In this document: positions 55,805 to 63,576 of the stretch, piece after piece
Numbering within the stretch: the first letter of the stretch is position 1
Layout: every line of letters begins with the position of its first letter
Assembly (NCBI GenBank): GCA_963820075.1
Contig: CAWFYS010000007.1
Location: forward strand, 62,001-126,000
From: Kumtagia sp963820075
GTDB lineage: Bacteria > Pseudomonadota > Alphaproteobacteria > Rhizobiales > Rhizobiaceae
Length of the DNA: 64,000 nt
Reading direction: 5' to 3'
Made by a program: the position numbers and the translations under genes
Notes under the pieces: model-generated
The model's database searches: none
Seen by the model: only the letters and a program-made list of their open reading frames with translations
What the model was told of the DNA's origin: nothing

Positions 55805-55893
55805 TGGCGGAGAGGGGGGATTCGAACCCCCGATACCCTTGCGAGTATGCCGCATTTCGAGTGCGGTGCATTCAACCACTCTGCCACCTCTCC
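55805..55893 (-). tRNA. tRNA-Ser (anticodon CGA)
   Basis: On the minus strand GGAGAGG (acceptor) pairs with CCTCTCC, followed by discriminator G and encoded CCA. The anticodon arm is CCGCA-CTCGAAA-TGCGG. A long variable arm (typical of serine tRNAs) precedes GGTTCGAATC in the T arm. Its 3' end faces the decayed island at 37-55 kb, making it a plausible past integration site. Confidence 0.97.
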
Positions 55894-56027
55894 GCGGGGC
55901 GTGGTCCGCCTTGGCGGCGCGGGCACTAGATAGCGGCAGCCCTTGCGTGACACAAGGCCTATCTGCGGATCAATCAGCGGCGCGATCTACCCAGCTTCGA
56001 GTTCTTCTGCATGCGAGGGACAGTCCG

Positions 56028-56891
56028 TCAGAGACCCGTAGTTTGCAGGGGCCACTGGTCACGGAACACTTTGCCTTCCGTGTCGACCGCCTCGACCCGA
56101 ATTTCCTCCCTGCCCTGCGCCGTGAAGTCGAAACGGAAATTGGGGTCCTCCGAGATCGAGATTCCGCCTTCCATCGACAGGATCAGCCGATCGGCTTGCG
56201 AGATCGACAGCTTCTGAACAAAATGCGCCGGGATGAAATACTGCGTCAGAGGATCGCGCTGCAGACCCGAATTATTCGGGTGGCGGATCATGAGTTGCAG
56301 TTCTTCCACCTTGGTCATGGTGTCTGCCGCTTCCGGCACGAACTGGCGCAGCTTCATCTTTCCCAGTCCCGCCAGCGCGTCGGCCGAATTCGTGACGGCG
56401 GGCGCCGAACATCCGCCCGAAGCCTTGACAAAGGTCCGCGACATATGGAGTTCGCCGCTCCCGGTTTCGGCGATGGCGCGAAGATAGGAATAGTCGTCGA
56501 CACGAACACGCGTGGACAGATGCGTCACGCCCGCGTCCTTGCCGAGCTGGAACGTGGCGGCGACCGGAGATGGGTTCACGTCGATGATCATGGTCACCGA
56601 CCTGACGCCATCAGGCGCCTTGGCTTGATCGATATAGATATCGACCGGCACGAGCGCGGCGTCCTGCGCGCGCTTCGGCGCCTCGATCCTCACGAGACCG
56701 GTATCGGCCAGGATCTCGCGCTCGCCGAACACGTCGCCCTTGAGGCCCGTCCAGATCTTGTCCGACGAGGCCATCGTCTGCTGTGCGCCGGCGGTTTGCG
56801 CAAAACCGAGGAGCACGAGGACGGTCAATTGAATTGCCGCGATTACTGGCACGACGCGCGCAACGGCGTGCCCACAGACTTGGTATCGCAT
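56028..56891 (-). CDS. Quinoprotein-dehydrogenase-associated SoxYZ-like carrier
   Basis: This exported 287-residue protein fuses SoxY-like and SoxZ-like domains. ATG 56891 has GGAGG upstream. The signal peptide runs to TAGAQ. The SoxY half contains ALVPVDIYIDQAKAPDGVRSVTMIIDVNPSPVAATF-type strands and the swinging-arm cysteine motif VKASGGCSAPAV. The SoxZ half has LMIRHPNNSGLQRD and LSMEGGISISEDPNFRF. Such fused carriers accompany PQQ or other quinone enzymes. No dehydrogenase gene is adjacent, but the LodA-like quinone operon lies 4 kb away. Confidence 0.88.
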   Translation of the reverse strand: MRYQVCGHAVARVVPVIAAIQLTVLVLLGFAQTAGAQQTMASSDKIWTGLKGDVFGEREILADTGLVRIEAPKRAQDAALVPVDIYIDQAKAPDGVRSVTMIIDVNPSPVAATFQLGKDAGVTHLSTRVRVDDYSYLRAIAETGSGELHMSRTFVKASGGCSAPAVTNSADALAGLGKMKLRQFVPEAADTMTKVEELQLMIRHPNNSGLQRDPLTQYFIPAHFVQKLSISQADRLILSMEGGISISEDPNFRFDFTAQGREEIRVEAVDTEGKVFRDQWPLQTTGL

Positions 56892-57227
56892 TTGATGCCT
56901 CCACCGGCATTGAGAGGTGGTGCCCCAGGCTGGCCGAAATCATAGGCGTCCGACCGACTATTGGCAAATCAAGCGCGCGTGCTGTCGGGCTGCGCTTCGA
57001 CCTATGACGATACTTATAGCGTCATCCCGCCGAAAAGCGGAATCCGGTTTTCGGCAAAAGCGATGCGAAAACAGAGAAATAAGCAAGTCGCCCGATTCAG
57101 AAATCGGGCGGATTGCTTCAGGACGAGAAATTTCCGACCACGACCGACTTCGGCCCGTCCGGCATCTGGTCCGGAAACTGGCGGCGCGTATCGAGCGCCA
57201 AGCCCTTCGTGGAGAGCCGCTCGATGC
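56892..57227. other. Intergenic region holding a palindromic repeat
   Basis: Apart from the repeat at 57029-57055 I see no gene here. It should contain the promoter of the SoxYZ-like gene and any terminator of the protease-emfourin unit. Confidence 0.45.
57029..57055. repeat. Rhizobial CCGAAAA/TTTTCGG palindromic repeat
   Basis: GCCGAAAA (57029-57036) and TTTTCGGC (57048-57055) form an 8-bp stem with an 11-base loop, preceded by GCGTCATCC. It is the same broad repeat class as 30671-30713. It lies downstream of the emfourin gene and may end that transcript. Confidence 0.7.
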
Positions 57228-57515
57228 CTACTCGATCTCGTCCCTGACGCAAGCGGCGATCGCCGCGGGCACCAGCGCTTCAGGAACCTCCACCGTCTCC
57301 GGTCCTTTCGCCGTCTCCCGGGTTATTCGGTAGCGAAATCCATCCGCCATGCCTGGCTTATCGCGTCTGCTCTTGCCCGCGAACAGGGCCGCCACCGAGG
57401 TCTGATCAGCTTTGGAAAGGTCCTCAAGCGCGCACCGACCACGGCTCTTCAGTCTGGATTTCGGTAGCCCGAAACCCGCGAGTCCGCCCATTCTCTCAAT
57501 TTTCAGATCGCTCAT
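57228..57515 (-). CDS. Emfourin-like inhibitor of M4 metallopeptidase
   Basis: This 95-residue protein from ATG 57515 (GGGAG upstream) begins MSDLKIERMGGLAGFG, a pattern of emfourin (the protealysin inhibitor), followed by a helical middle and the strand-rich end FRYRITRETAKGPETVEVPEALVP. Emfourins are small cytosolic proteins encoded next to protealysin-like proteases, and this gene starts 13 bases after an M4 protease stop. Function is inferred from the pair and the N-terminal pattern. Confidence 0.75.
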   Translation of the reverse strand: MSDLKIERMGGLAGFGLPKSRLKSRGRCALEDLSKADQTSVAALFAGKSRRDKPGMADGFRYRITRETAKGPETVEVPEALVPAAIAACVRDEIE

Positions 57516-57528
57516 GTCGCTCCCGCGG

Positions 57529-58560
57529 CTATAGCCCGACCCCCTTCCATGCTTGGTCCACGGCAGTGGCGACCGCAGCCTCGGTAGGAAACAAGTTGAC
57601 GGCAACTTGTCGCGTCCGGTCCGCGAACTTGTTCATCCTCATATTCGGGGACGCGCCAAATGCTGTCATGGAATTATACCAAATCTGGCCGGCCTTGTCC
57701 CAGCTATTCCCGCCGATCGCCATGGCCGCTTTGTAAAAAGCGAAATTGGGTACGCCGCTGCTCTCATGCGGATCCATCCCCGGCCGATAATTCGAAAAGT
57801 GAACGATCTGGGGATCAAGGCAATGGGCTCCGTCGGGATGCGCCATATCCCTCAGGCAGGTAAGCCCCCTCGCGACGGCCTGCGGCCCTACGATGTCCTT
57901 GCCGATCAGCCAGTCGGCGTTCGTGACATCCTGCCCGGCCGACCATTGGCGGAACATCGAACCAAATACATCCGACATGCTTTCGTTGAGCCCGCCGGGC
58001 TCGTTCCTATAGACCAGTTGAAGACTGTGCTGGGTAACGCCATGAGTGAGTTCGTGGCAGACGACGTCGTCACCGAGGGTAAAGTCGACGAAAATCGCCC
58101 CGTCTCCGTCGCCATAGGCCATCTGGCTACCGTCCCAAAAGGCATTGTTGTATCTCAAACCATAGTGGACCGAGGACACCAGGGTCATGGCGGCATCGTC
58201 TATGGAATTTCTGCCGAATACCTGCTTGTAGAATTCGACGACCTTTTCCGTCGTGCCGAAGGCGCGCTTGACCGTGCCGTCGGCGGACGTGCCTGGATTT
58301 GCGATCGGCAAGCCCGGAAGCGTCATCGAATTGCGGCAGTCGTTGACCGTGATGGACGGGGCGGCGGCCAGCGCCGCGAATGCAGGCGAAGCAGCAAAGG
58401 AGGCGCGGGTTAGCTTGCGTGATTGCTCGCGAAGCTTGCGCACCTCGATGTCGAATTGTGCCGCTTCCGCGAGCCCGCGCCTGATGTCCGCCGAATAGGC
58501 TGTATCATTCGAAAGGCGCAACAGTACATCGCGCGGAATTATGCTGCAGTACATACACAT
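57529..58560 (-). CDS. Protealysin-like M4 family metallopeptidase
   Basis: This 343-residue thermolysin-family protein starts at ATG 58560 (GGAGGA upstream). It has no signal peptide but does have the short PlyPro-type propeptide opening MCMYCSIIPRDVLLRLS. The zinc site is VVCHELTHGVTQ (HExxH) with the distal glutamate in GGLNESMSDVFGSM. The later HESSGVPNFAFYKAA includes the catalytic histidine region. All key residues appear present. Protealysins mature by removing the propeptide and are exported non-classically or act inside the cell. The emfourin gene follows directly. Confidence 0.9.
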   Translation of the reverse strand: MCMYCSIIPRDVLLRLSNDTAYSADIRRGLAEAAQFDIEVRKLREQSRKLTRASFAASPAFAALAAAPSITVNDCRNSMTLPGLPIANPGTSADGTVKRAFGTTEKVVEFYKQVFGRNSIDDAAMTLVSSVHYGLRYNNAFWDGSQMAYGDGDGAIFVDFTLGDDVVCHELTHGVTQHSLQLVYRNEPGGLNESMSDVFGSMFRQWSAGQDVTNADWLIGKDIVGPQAVARGLTCLRDMAHPDGAHCLDPQIVHFSNYRPGMDPHESSGVPNFAFYKAAMAIGGNSWDKAGQIWYNSMTAFGASPNMRMNKFADRTRQVAVNLFPTEAAVATAVDQAWKGVGL

Positions 58561-58853
58561 GACATTCCTCCATCGGTTCTCTAGTTGAAGAATTCCCAGT
58601 GCATCCTCACGAGCGGGGCACGGAGCGGACGCCTTCCAATACCGAGATTGTTCTTATGCATTCATTACGGTTCCAACCCACCGTCGAACATATCTAGAAT
58701 GTACAAAATTGCGCCACCGGCGCCGTCCGAGAAACAGAATGATTCAAATCCAACCGCAACTTGCTCTAGTGACGGCATGCACGCGGAACACCCCGCAAGG
58801 GCAGGCCGGATCCCTAGCAGTTCGGCAGGTGTTGACGGCGCTCATCCTGCCTT
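58561..58853. other. Intergenic region
   Basis: This 293-base, comparatively AT-rich gap lies upstream of the M4 protease gene. No gene is seen. It probably carries that operon's promoter. Confidence 0.4.
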
Positions 58854-60167
58854 TCAACTCCTGGACGCCTTCCTGTGGACGACCATGCTGGACAACTCGT
58901 CGTCGACCGTCGTGCGAACGATGAATGGGCCAGGCGGCAGCTTTTGGCCGTCGTCGTCGATGAAATCCCATTCGACGGAGCGCCGGCCCGGCGTCGGATC
59001 GGCCTCGTCCACAAGCAACCGCACCTGACGCCCGAACCGCTCCCAGACGCGCACCTGAAAGCGGCGTGCGCCGGAAGGAATGTCGGCGGAGAGTTGGATG
59101 CTCTCTTCCGCGACGGGTTCGAAACTCCGGGAGCCTGCCAGAAGGGCCGCTGGCGTGACCGGCCCCTCCGAGAATTTGTAGACCGTGTCGCCGGAAGCAT
59201 AGGCGACACTGGGAGGGTTGCCGATGAAGCGAAAGCGGTTGAGCCGGAAGCCGATCTCATTGGCGTCGCTCCAGTTGGCGCCGCCGTCGTCGGTCGCGCT
59301 GGAGAAGCCGCCCGCGAAATCGGCGTCGCCCCAGCCACCGACCCAGCCGTGCCGTTCGTCGAGGAAGCCTATCCCTTCGAGGTTGGAATTCCTCTGCCGG
59401 TCGTTCAGCCGCAGCCTTCGCCAGGATCGCCCGCCGTCATCGCTGCGCAGAATGGCGCCGTCGTGAAAGTTCTCGCATGATACGAAAAGCACGCTGTCGT
59501 TGAGCTTCTGGAACTTCCAACCCCATTCACCGCGTGGAAAGTCTCCGGCTCCGGCGTTGGCGCGCACCTGGTTGACCCAGGTCCGGCCGCCATCCTCGGT
59601 GAAGAAAATCCCGGGAACCACGTCGGCCCTTTGTGGCGGGCGCCCGGGATGGTCTACATCATCGATTCCGCCTACCACCCAGCCTCTCATGGGCGAGTCG
59701 AAATAGATGTCGACCAAAAGCGTTGCATCCGGAACCGTCAGCACATCCCACGTCGCGCCCGCGTCGCGCGTGCGCAGGACGCCGGCTGGCTCATTGGGAA
59801 AGTTCGTGCCGGACACGAATAGCGTGGTTGGACCGGCGGCCGTGGCACCGCAAATACGTCCGGGCCCACCTGCTGGAAGATTGTCCACCGGGTTCCAATC
59901 GGAACCGCCATTGCGGGTAACATACAGCCGGTGCGGACCCGAAAGCGCGCCGACCCATCCGGTGTTTATGTCCGTGAACGCGACGCAGCGCAGATAGCTT
60001 TCGGGCAGATGGGCCTGGCGGACCCAGTTGGCGCCACCGTCGCTCGTCTTGACGATATGGCCGTTGGCGTTGACGGCCCATCCGACTTCTGCGTCAGCGA
60101 ACCAGATATCGTCGGTACGTTGCGCGGCCGGCAGGTTGGTCGGCTGCCATGTCCTGGTGTCGCTCAT
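58854..60167 (-). CDS. Ycf48/BNR-type beta-propeller protein with FlgD-like Ig tail
   Basis: This 437-residue cytosolic-looking protein contains repeated propeller blades with SDGGANW, NGGSDW, RDAGATW, EDGGRTW, SDDGGRSWRR and TDDGGANW, as in the PSII-assembly factor Ycf48 and sialidase-like propellers. The last 80 residues (RRFQVRVWERFGRQVRLL, VEWDFIDDDGQKLPPGPFIVRTTVDD) match a FlgD-type Ig-like domain. No signal peptide is present. It may bind or scaffold an enzyme of the neighbouring quinone/copper system. The start ATG 60167 is the only good candidate. Confidence 0.75.
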   Translation of the reverse strand: MSDTRTWQPTNLPAAQRTDDIWFADAEVGWAVNANGHIVKTSDGGANWVRQAHLPESYLRCVAFTDINTGWVGALSGPHRLYVTRNGGSDWNPVDNLPAGGPGRICGATAAGPTTLFVSGTNFPNEPAGVLRTRDAGATWDVLTVPDATLLVDIYFDSPMRGWVVGGIDDVDHPGRPPQRADVVPGIFFTEDGGRTWVNQVRANAGAGDFPRGEWGWKFQKLNDSVLFVSCENFHDGAILRSDDGGRSWRRLRLNDRQRNSNLEGIGFLDERHGWVGGWGDADFAGGFSSATDDGGANWSDANEIGFRLNRFRFIGNPPSVAYASGDTVYKFSEGPVTPAALLAGSRSFEPVAEESIQLSADIPSGARRFQVRVWERFGRQVRLLVDEADPTPGRRSVEWDFIDDDGQKLPPGPFIVRTTVDDELSSMVVHRKASRS

Positions 60168-60255
60168 GGTTGCACCCGCTGTTCGAACCCTGGTTTGACT
60201 TCACCCAGACACCGGCGTGCCCGGCATGCGGCGTCTGATAGGCATGCAAGAAGCG

Positions 60256-60423
60256 TCAGGAAAAGCCGCGGCAGTGGACTGTGTCCGGCCGGCGGCATCG
60301 ACGCAGAATGGGTGGCACGCCCATGTTTGCGCGGCCGAATTCGAGACTGTCGAACGGCGTGTCCGGATCCCGATCGCGGACGCAGCCGCGATAGGTCCAG
60401 GTCCTTGCAAAGGTTCTGCGCAT
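60256..60423 (-). pseudogene. Truncated conserved protein of the copper/quinone cluster
   Basis: ATG 60423 has GGAGGA 7 bases upstream. The 55 residues MRRTFARTWTYRGCVRDRD and TPFDSLEFGRANMGVPP look like the N-terminal part of conserved proteins that accompany tyrosinase or quinone oxidases. TGA follows at 60256, while the same frame reads on with YQTPHAGHAGVWVKSNQG. It has a good start but a very short product, so it is broken. Confidence 0.4.
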
Positions 60424-60468
60424 GGAAAATCCTCCATGTCGATCCGGTTGAAGTCGCCAAGTCGCGGG

Positions 60469-60843
60469 CTAATGATGGCTCGCGGCAATTCCTCCCATGC
60501 CGTCGGGCAGCGCGATGCGAACGTTCTGCATCATGCCTTCGTCCTCGTGATCGAGGCAGTGCCCGTGGAGGACGAGATAGCCAATGTAGCGCCGCGGACG
60601 GCGCAGGCAGTCCTCCCCGGGAGATGAACGATGCGTCGCGGATACGCCCTGCCGTCGTCTCGTCCGCCCGTCAACGCCCCCAGGCCATGCGCCCTGGCGG
60701 ACAGCGCCGGATGGATTCTCGCCGATCTGCTCCGCGGCCCATCCCGCCTGCGGCACCAAACCGGCGACGGCCATCGCGGCGAGGACCGGCGATCTTAAAT
60801 CGCGCGGGGCCGTTCCGGCAAGACTCACTGACGCTTCCTGCAT
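60469..60843 (-). pseudogene. Multicopper oxidase remnant: signal peptide joined to the C-terminal copper motif
   Basis: From ATG 60843 the frame has an N-terminal export-like segment (VLAAMAVAGLVPQAGWAAE). About 50 residues of unlike sequence follow, then RYIGYLVLHGHCLDHEDEGMMQNVRIAL, the last cupredoxin motif of multicopper oxidases. The canonical HCHxxxH reads HGHCLDH here, so the type-1 copper cysteine is replaced by glycine and a cysteine follows. At 124 residues it has lost about 350 of the family's usual length. It cannot be an active oxidase as it stands. Confidence 0.6.
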
Positions 60844-60975
60844 GACCCTGAAATCCCCTCAACCGGGCAATCCGAGCTCGAATGCAATTCGCAAAGCTGC
60901 CTGCACTTTTACTGCTTCCAACGGCTTTGGCTGTGAAAATCGCCACAGTCCGGAGCGCGATTCGGTTTGGCATCC

Positions 60976-61078
60976 ATGCGCGACGATCAAGGCCGGCCGT
61001 TGCCGTCAGGGGCATATCTGGTCCGCATCATCGTCGACGACAGTGCACAGAGCCGCATCGTCTTCAAGACGGCATAGG
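60976..61078 (+). pseudogene. FlgD-like Ig-domain fragment
   Basis: The 33-residue frame MRDDQGRPLPSGAYLVRIIV then DDSAQSRIVFKTA resembles the C-terminal end of the Ycf48-like protein at 58854 (DDDGQKLPPGPFIVRTTVDD). Directly upstream in another frame DSVW precedes it, as expected for a longer gene broken by a base change. It may be the tail of a lost paralogue. Confidence 0.35.
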
Positions 61079-61189
61079 ATCATTCCCAGGCGCGCGGCTC
61101 GTGGCAATTTTCACATTGGCGGAAGGGGGTGCCGGTTAGGTTTGCGTCAGCGGCCGGAGGGGCGGCCGCGCGAATGAGGGAACGCATCG

Positions 61190-62725
61190 ATGCCAGACAA
61201 CAGGATATTGCGGCAGCTACGCATCCTCCCACCCATGGCGATCGCGCGGTTCGGATCGTCGCCTGTGCCAATGGACAATTACGAGCTGGAGTTGCCGCGC
61301 GACGCGGCGGGCGCGGAGACGACGGACTACCGCGTCATCGTGCCCGCCGAGACGCTGTCGATCGACGATGAGACGGGCGCGGTCGTCGCGGCGGCGACGC
61401 CGGCACAGGTGCGCTTCCGCGACGAACAGGGACGCATCAGGCCGGTTTCGCCTTTTCTCGAAGTCTGGGCCGAATTCGAGGGCAGTGACGAACTCGTGCC
61501 CTTGACCGTTCAGCACCTGGGAGAACTCGGCGGCTCGGTGGCCTCCCTGTCGTGGCGCGTCAAGGCGGCGAACTTGAAAGTGTTCCGACGGACCGGCGTC
61601 GAGGGCGACAAGGTGGAGGCGGACAGCGGAGCGTTCTCCGACCACGCGCGCCATGTCCTGATCGGCCGCTCGCCGAATTTCAAGCCGGGCAAGGCGATTT
61701 CATTCGGCGATGTCCGCTTCATCAAGCCGACCGAGGCGTTTCCTGAAATCCGTCTGCGATTCACGCCCGGCAAGGGCTTCGTGTTCGGGCCGCTCGCCGG
61801 CGATCCTCGAACGACGGACGACGTCTATTCCGGCGCGACGTCGACGACGCCCGCCCCGCGGGAATCGGGTCGCTGGGACCGCTACTTTATCGGCGAAGCC
61901 GGCATGCCGATCGTGACGGCGCCAGCCGATATCTTCCAGGGAGAGACCATCGGCATAAACGAGAGTTCCAAGCTCAGCCACGGCTATCTCGACGATTCGT
62001 GCGACGGCATCGCGGAAGTGACGCTGACGCTCGGAGCCCAGTCCTTCAGCGCCTATGCGCGCTTCGCATCCGCCGTTCCGGATTTCGCGCCTGACAGCCT
62101 GCCGGTGCGCTCCATCGCCGACGATATCGAGCAGATGGCTCTGGGACCCGACGTGCCGGCGCCGGCCGAAGCCGGCGAGCGCGCGGCTTTGCTGGCGGAC
62201 GTGCGCGATATCCTCCGTCGCGGCCTGGACACGATGCGGCAGATCAACACGGCCGTCCATAATGGCGATCTGCCGACCGCTGACGTCGAGACGTTCTTCA
62301 ACAATATGCCTGGCCAGCAGGCGGGTTCATACAACAGGCGCTTCGAGCCGATCTTCCGGCCGCCGCGGCAGGCCAGCTACAGCTTCGCGCTCGGTTCCCA
62401 CAAAAGGGTACTCGACCGGGCGCTGGGCAGCGCCGACCTGGACGATGCGTTTCGCGGCGGCATGGCGATCGTACGGCTGCCGGAACAGGTCGCCGACCTC
62501 ACCGATGCGGGACGCAGGCTGATGCCTGCCATGATGCGCGGCAACGAAGGCGTCGAACTCGTGCTGACCCGGCGCATGATCGCCAAGCTCGGGCGGGCCG
62601 ATTCCAACGCGCCTCCGACCGTGATGGCGGCGGCAACGGCGGCGCCGGCCGCGCGGCAGGCGATCGACTTCGCGAACGCTACGCGCCCGATCGTGCGCCG
62701 TGTCCGCGGCAACGATGAAACCTGA
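61190..62725 (+). CDS. LodA N-terminal-type protein of a CTQ-oxidase-like operon
   Basis: This 511-residue protein starts at ATG 61190 (GAGGGA upstream). It opens with RQLRILPPMAIARFGSSPVPM, the LodA_N-type pattern of cysteine-tryptophylquinone oxidases (I-x-P-P-x-A-I-A-R-x-G-S/N-S). Further family-like pieces are RIRPVSPFLEVWAEF, LRFTPGKGFVFGP and LSHGYLDDSCDGIAEVTL. The second half is helical (about 300-470). It lacks the C-terminal quinone-bearing segment, which occurs in the next gene 17 bases on. I infer two subunits or a catalytic protein with a related partner. Confidence 0.65.
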   Translation: MPDNRILRQLRILPPMAIARFGSSPVPMDNYELELPRDAAGAETTDYRVIVPAETLSIDDETGAVVAAATPAQVRFRDEQGRIRPVSPFLEVWAEFEGSDELVPLTVQHLGELGGSVASLSWRVKAANLKVFRRTGVEGDKVEADSGAFSDHARHVLIGRSPNFKPGKAISFGDVRFIKPTEAFPEIRLRFTPGKGFVFGPLAGDPRTTDDVYSGATSTTPAPRESGRWDRYFIGEAGMPIVTAPADIFQGETIGINESSKLSHGYLDDSCDGIAEVTLTLGAQSFSAYARFASAVPDFAPDSLPVRSIADDIEQMALGPDVPAPAEAGERAALLADVRDILRRGLDTMRQINTAVHNGDLPTADVETFFNNMPGQQAGSYNRRFEPIFRPPRQASYSFALGSHKRVLDRALGSADLDDAFRGGMAIVRLPEQVADLTDAGRRLMPAMMRGNEGVELVLTRRMIAKLGRADSNAPPTVMAAATAAPAARQAIDFANATRPIVRRVRGNDET

Positions 62726-62742
62726 CACGGGGGGAGGCACGG

Positions 62743-63576
62743 ATGCCGACGATCAAAGCCAGGAATGTGACGGCGCAGATGCAGTTCCGCGGCCGGGGCA
62801 ATCCTCCCGCCGCGCATCCGCAGGATGCCGTCGGCAATTTCTTTCCCGGTCTGGAGTTCAACTTCCAGAACGTCTGGAAGCGTTTCTTCATTGGGCTCGA
62901 GGTGCTCGAGCACAACGCTCAGGTCATTGCCGTCGACGAGAACGAGGTTGCGGCGAGCGGCGGCGACATTGTTTCCCAGGACGCGGATGCCGTCCCGCTC
63001 AGTTCGGTGGCGGGTGGGATTTTCTTCGCGATCGACGGCCGGCAGGCATGGCGGCAGATGCAGGGCCCGCTGCGCGATCCGAACGCCGGCGCGCCCTTCA
63101 TTCTGCTGGAATGGAGCAACATGCTGGCGGAAGTGCACGCAGCCAAGGCCGGGACGGACGAGACGGTCGCGTGTTTGTTCCAACCCCCCGGTGAAGCAAG
63201 GGTGGTCGGGCCGTTCCGCCTGAAAGTCAGGCGGCTGCTCGAACCCGATACGGCCCTGATCAAGCGCGACACGAGCCTGCCCGGAGAGATCACCGAAAGC
63301 CTGTGCTCACCTTGGCAGACCGACTACATCGGCTGCGCATGCTACTACTGGGCTTCCAACCGGCCCGACTATGTCAACATTACGGACCCGGAATCGGCGG
63401 ATGTCAGCGGTCACAACTGGCTGAACGTCGAGCGGGTGAACCAGGCCGACGGGAAGCCGCTGTATACGCTCAGGGACCAGAATCTGCTGAAGCACGAGGA
63501 TGTGATGCAGGACTGGGAGCGCAAATTCCAGTTCGTCATCAAGGGCAAGGATGCTCCCGATGGATCGGCCTCCTGA
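62743..63576 (+). CDS. LodA C-terminal-type protein with candidate CTQ residues
   Basis: This 277-residue protein starts at ATG 62743 with GGGGGGAGG upstream. GNPPAAHPQDAVGNFFPGLEF near the N-terminus and LCSPWQTDYIGCACYYWASN near residue 195, followed by RPDYVNI, match the LodA/GoxA catalytic region. Candidate quinone partners are Cys144 and Trp203 (59 apart; LodA's C516 and W581 are 65 apart), with Trp191 as an alternative. No signal peptide is present. The radical SAM gene overlaps its end. Function as an amino-acid or amine oxidase subunit is inference. Confidence 0.7.
   Translation: MPTIKARNVTAQMQFRGRGNPPAAHPQDAVGNFFPGLEFNFQNVWKRFFIGLEVLEHNAQVIAVDENEVAASGGDIVSQDADAVPLSSVAGGIFFAIDGRQAWRQMQGPLRDPNAGAPFILLEWSNMLAEVHAAKAGTDETVACLFQPPGEARVVGPFRLKVRRLLEPDTALIKRDTSLPGEITESLCSPWQTDYIGCACYYWASNRPDYVNITDPESADVSGHNWLNVERVNQADGKPLYTLRDQNLLKHEDVMQDWERKFQFVIKGKDAPDGSAS

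Noticed and set aside
61080..61145. CENCHEPRAWE on the minus strand, a c-type haem motif
   Set aside because: There is no surrounding cytochrome-like protein and the frame runs under the start of the LodA-like gene. Most likely chance.
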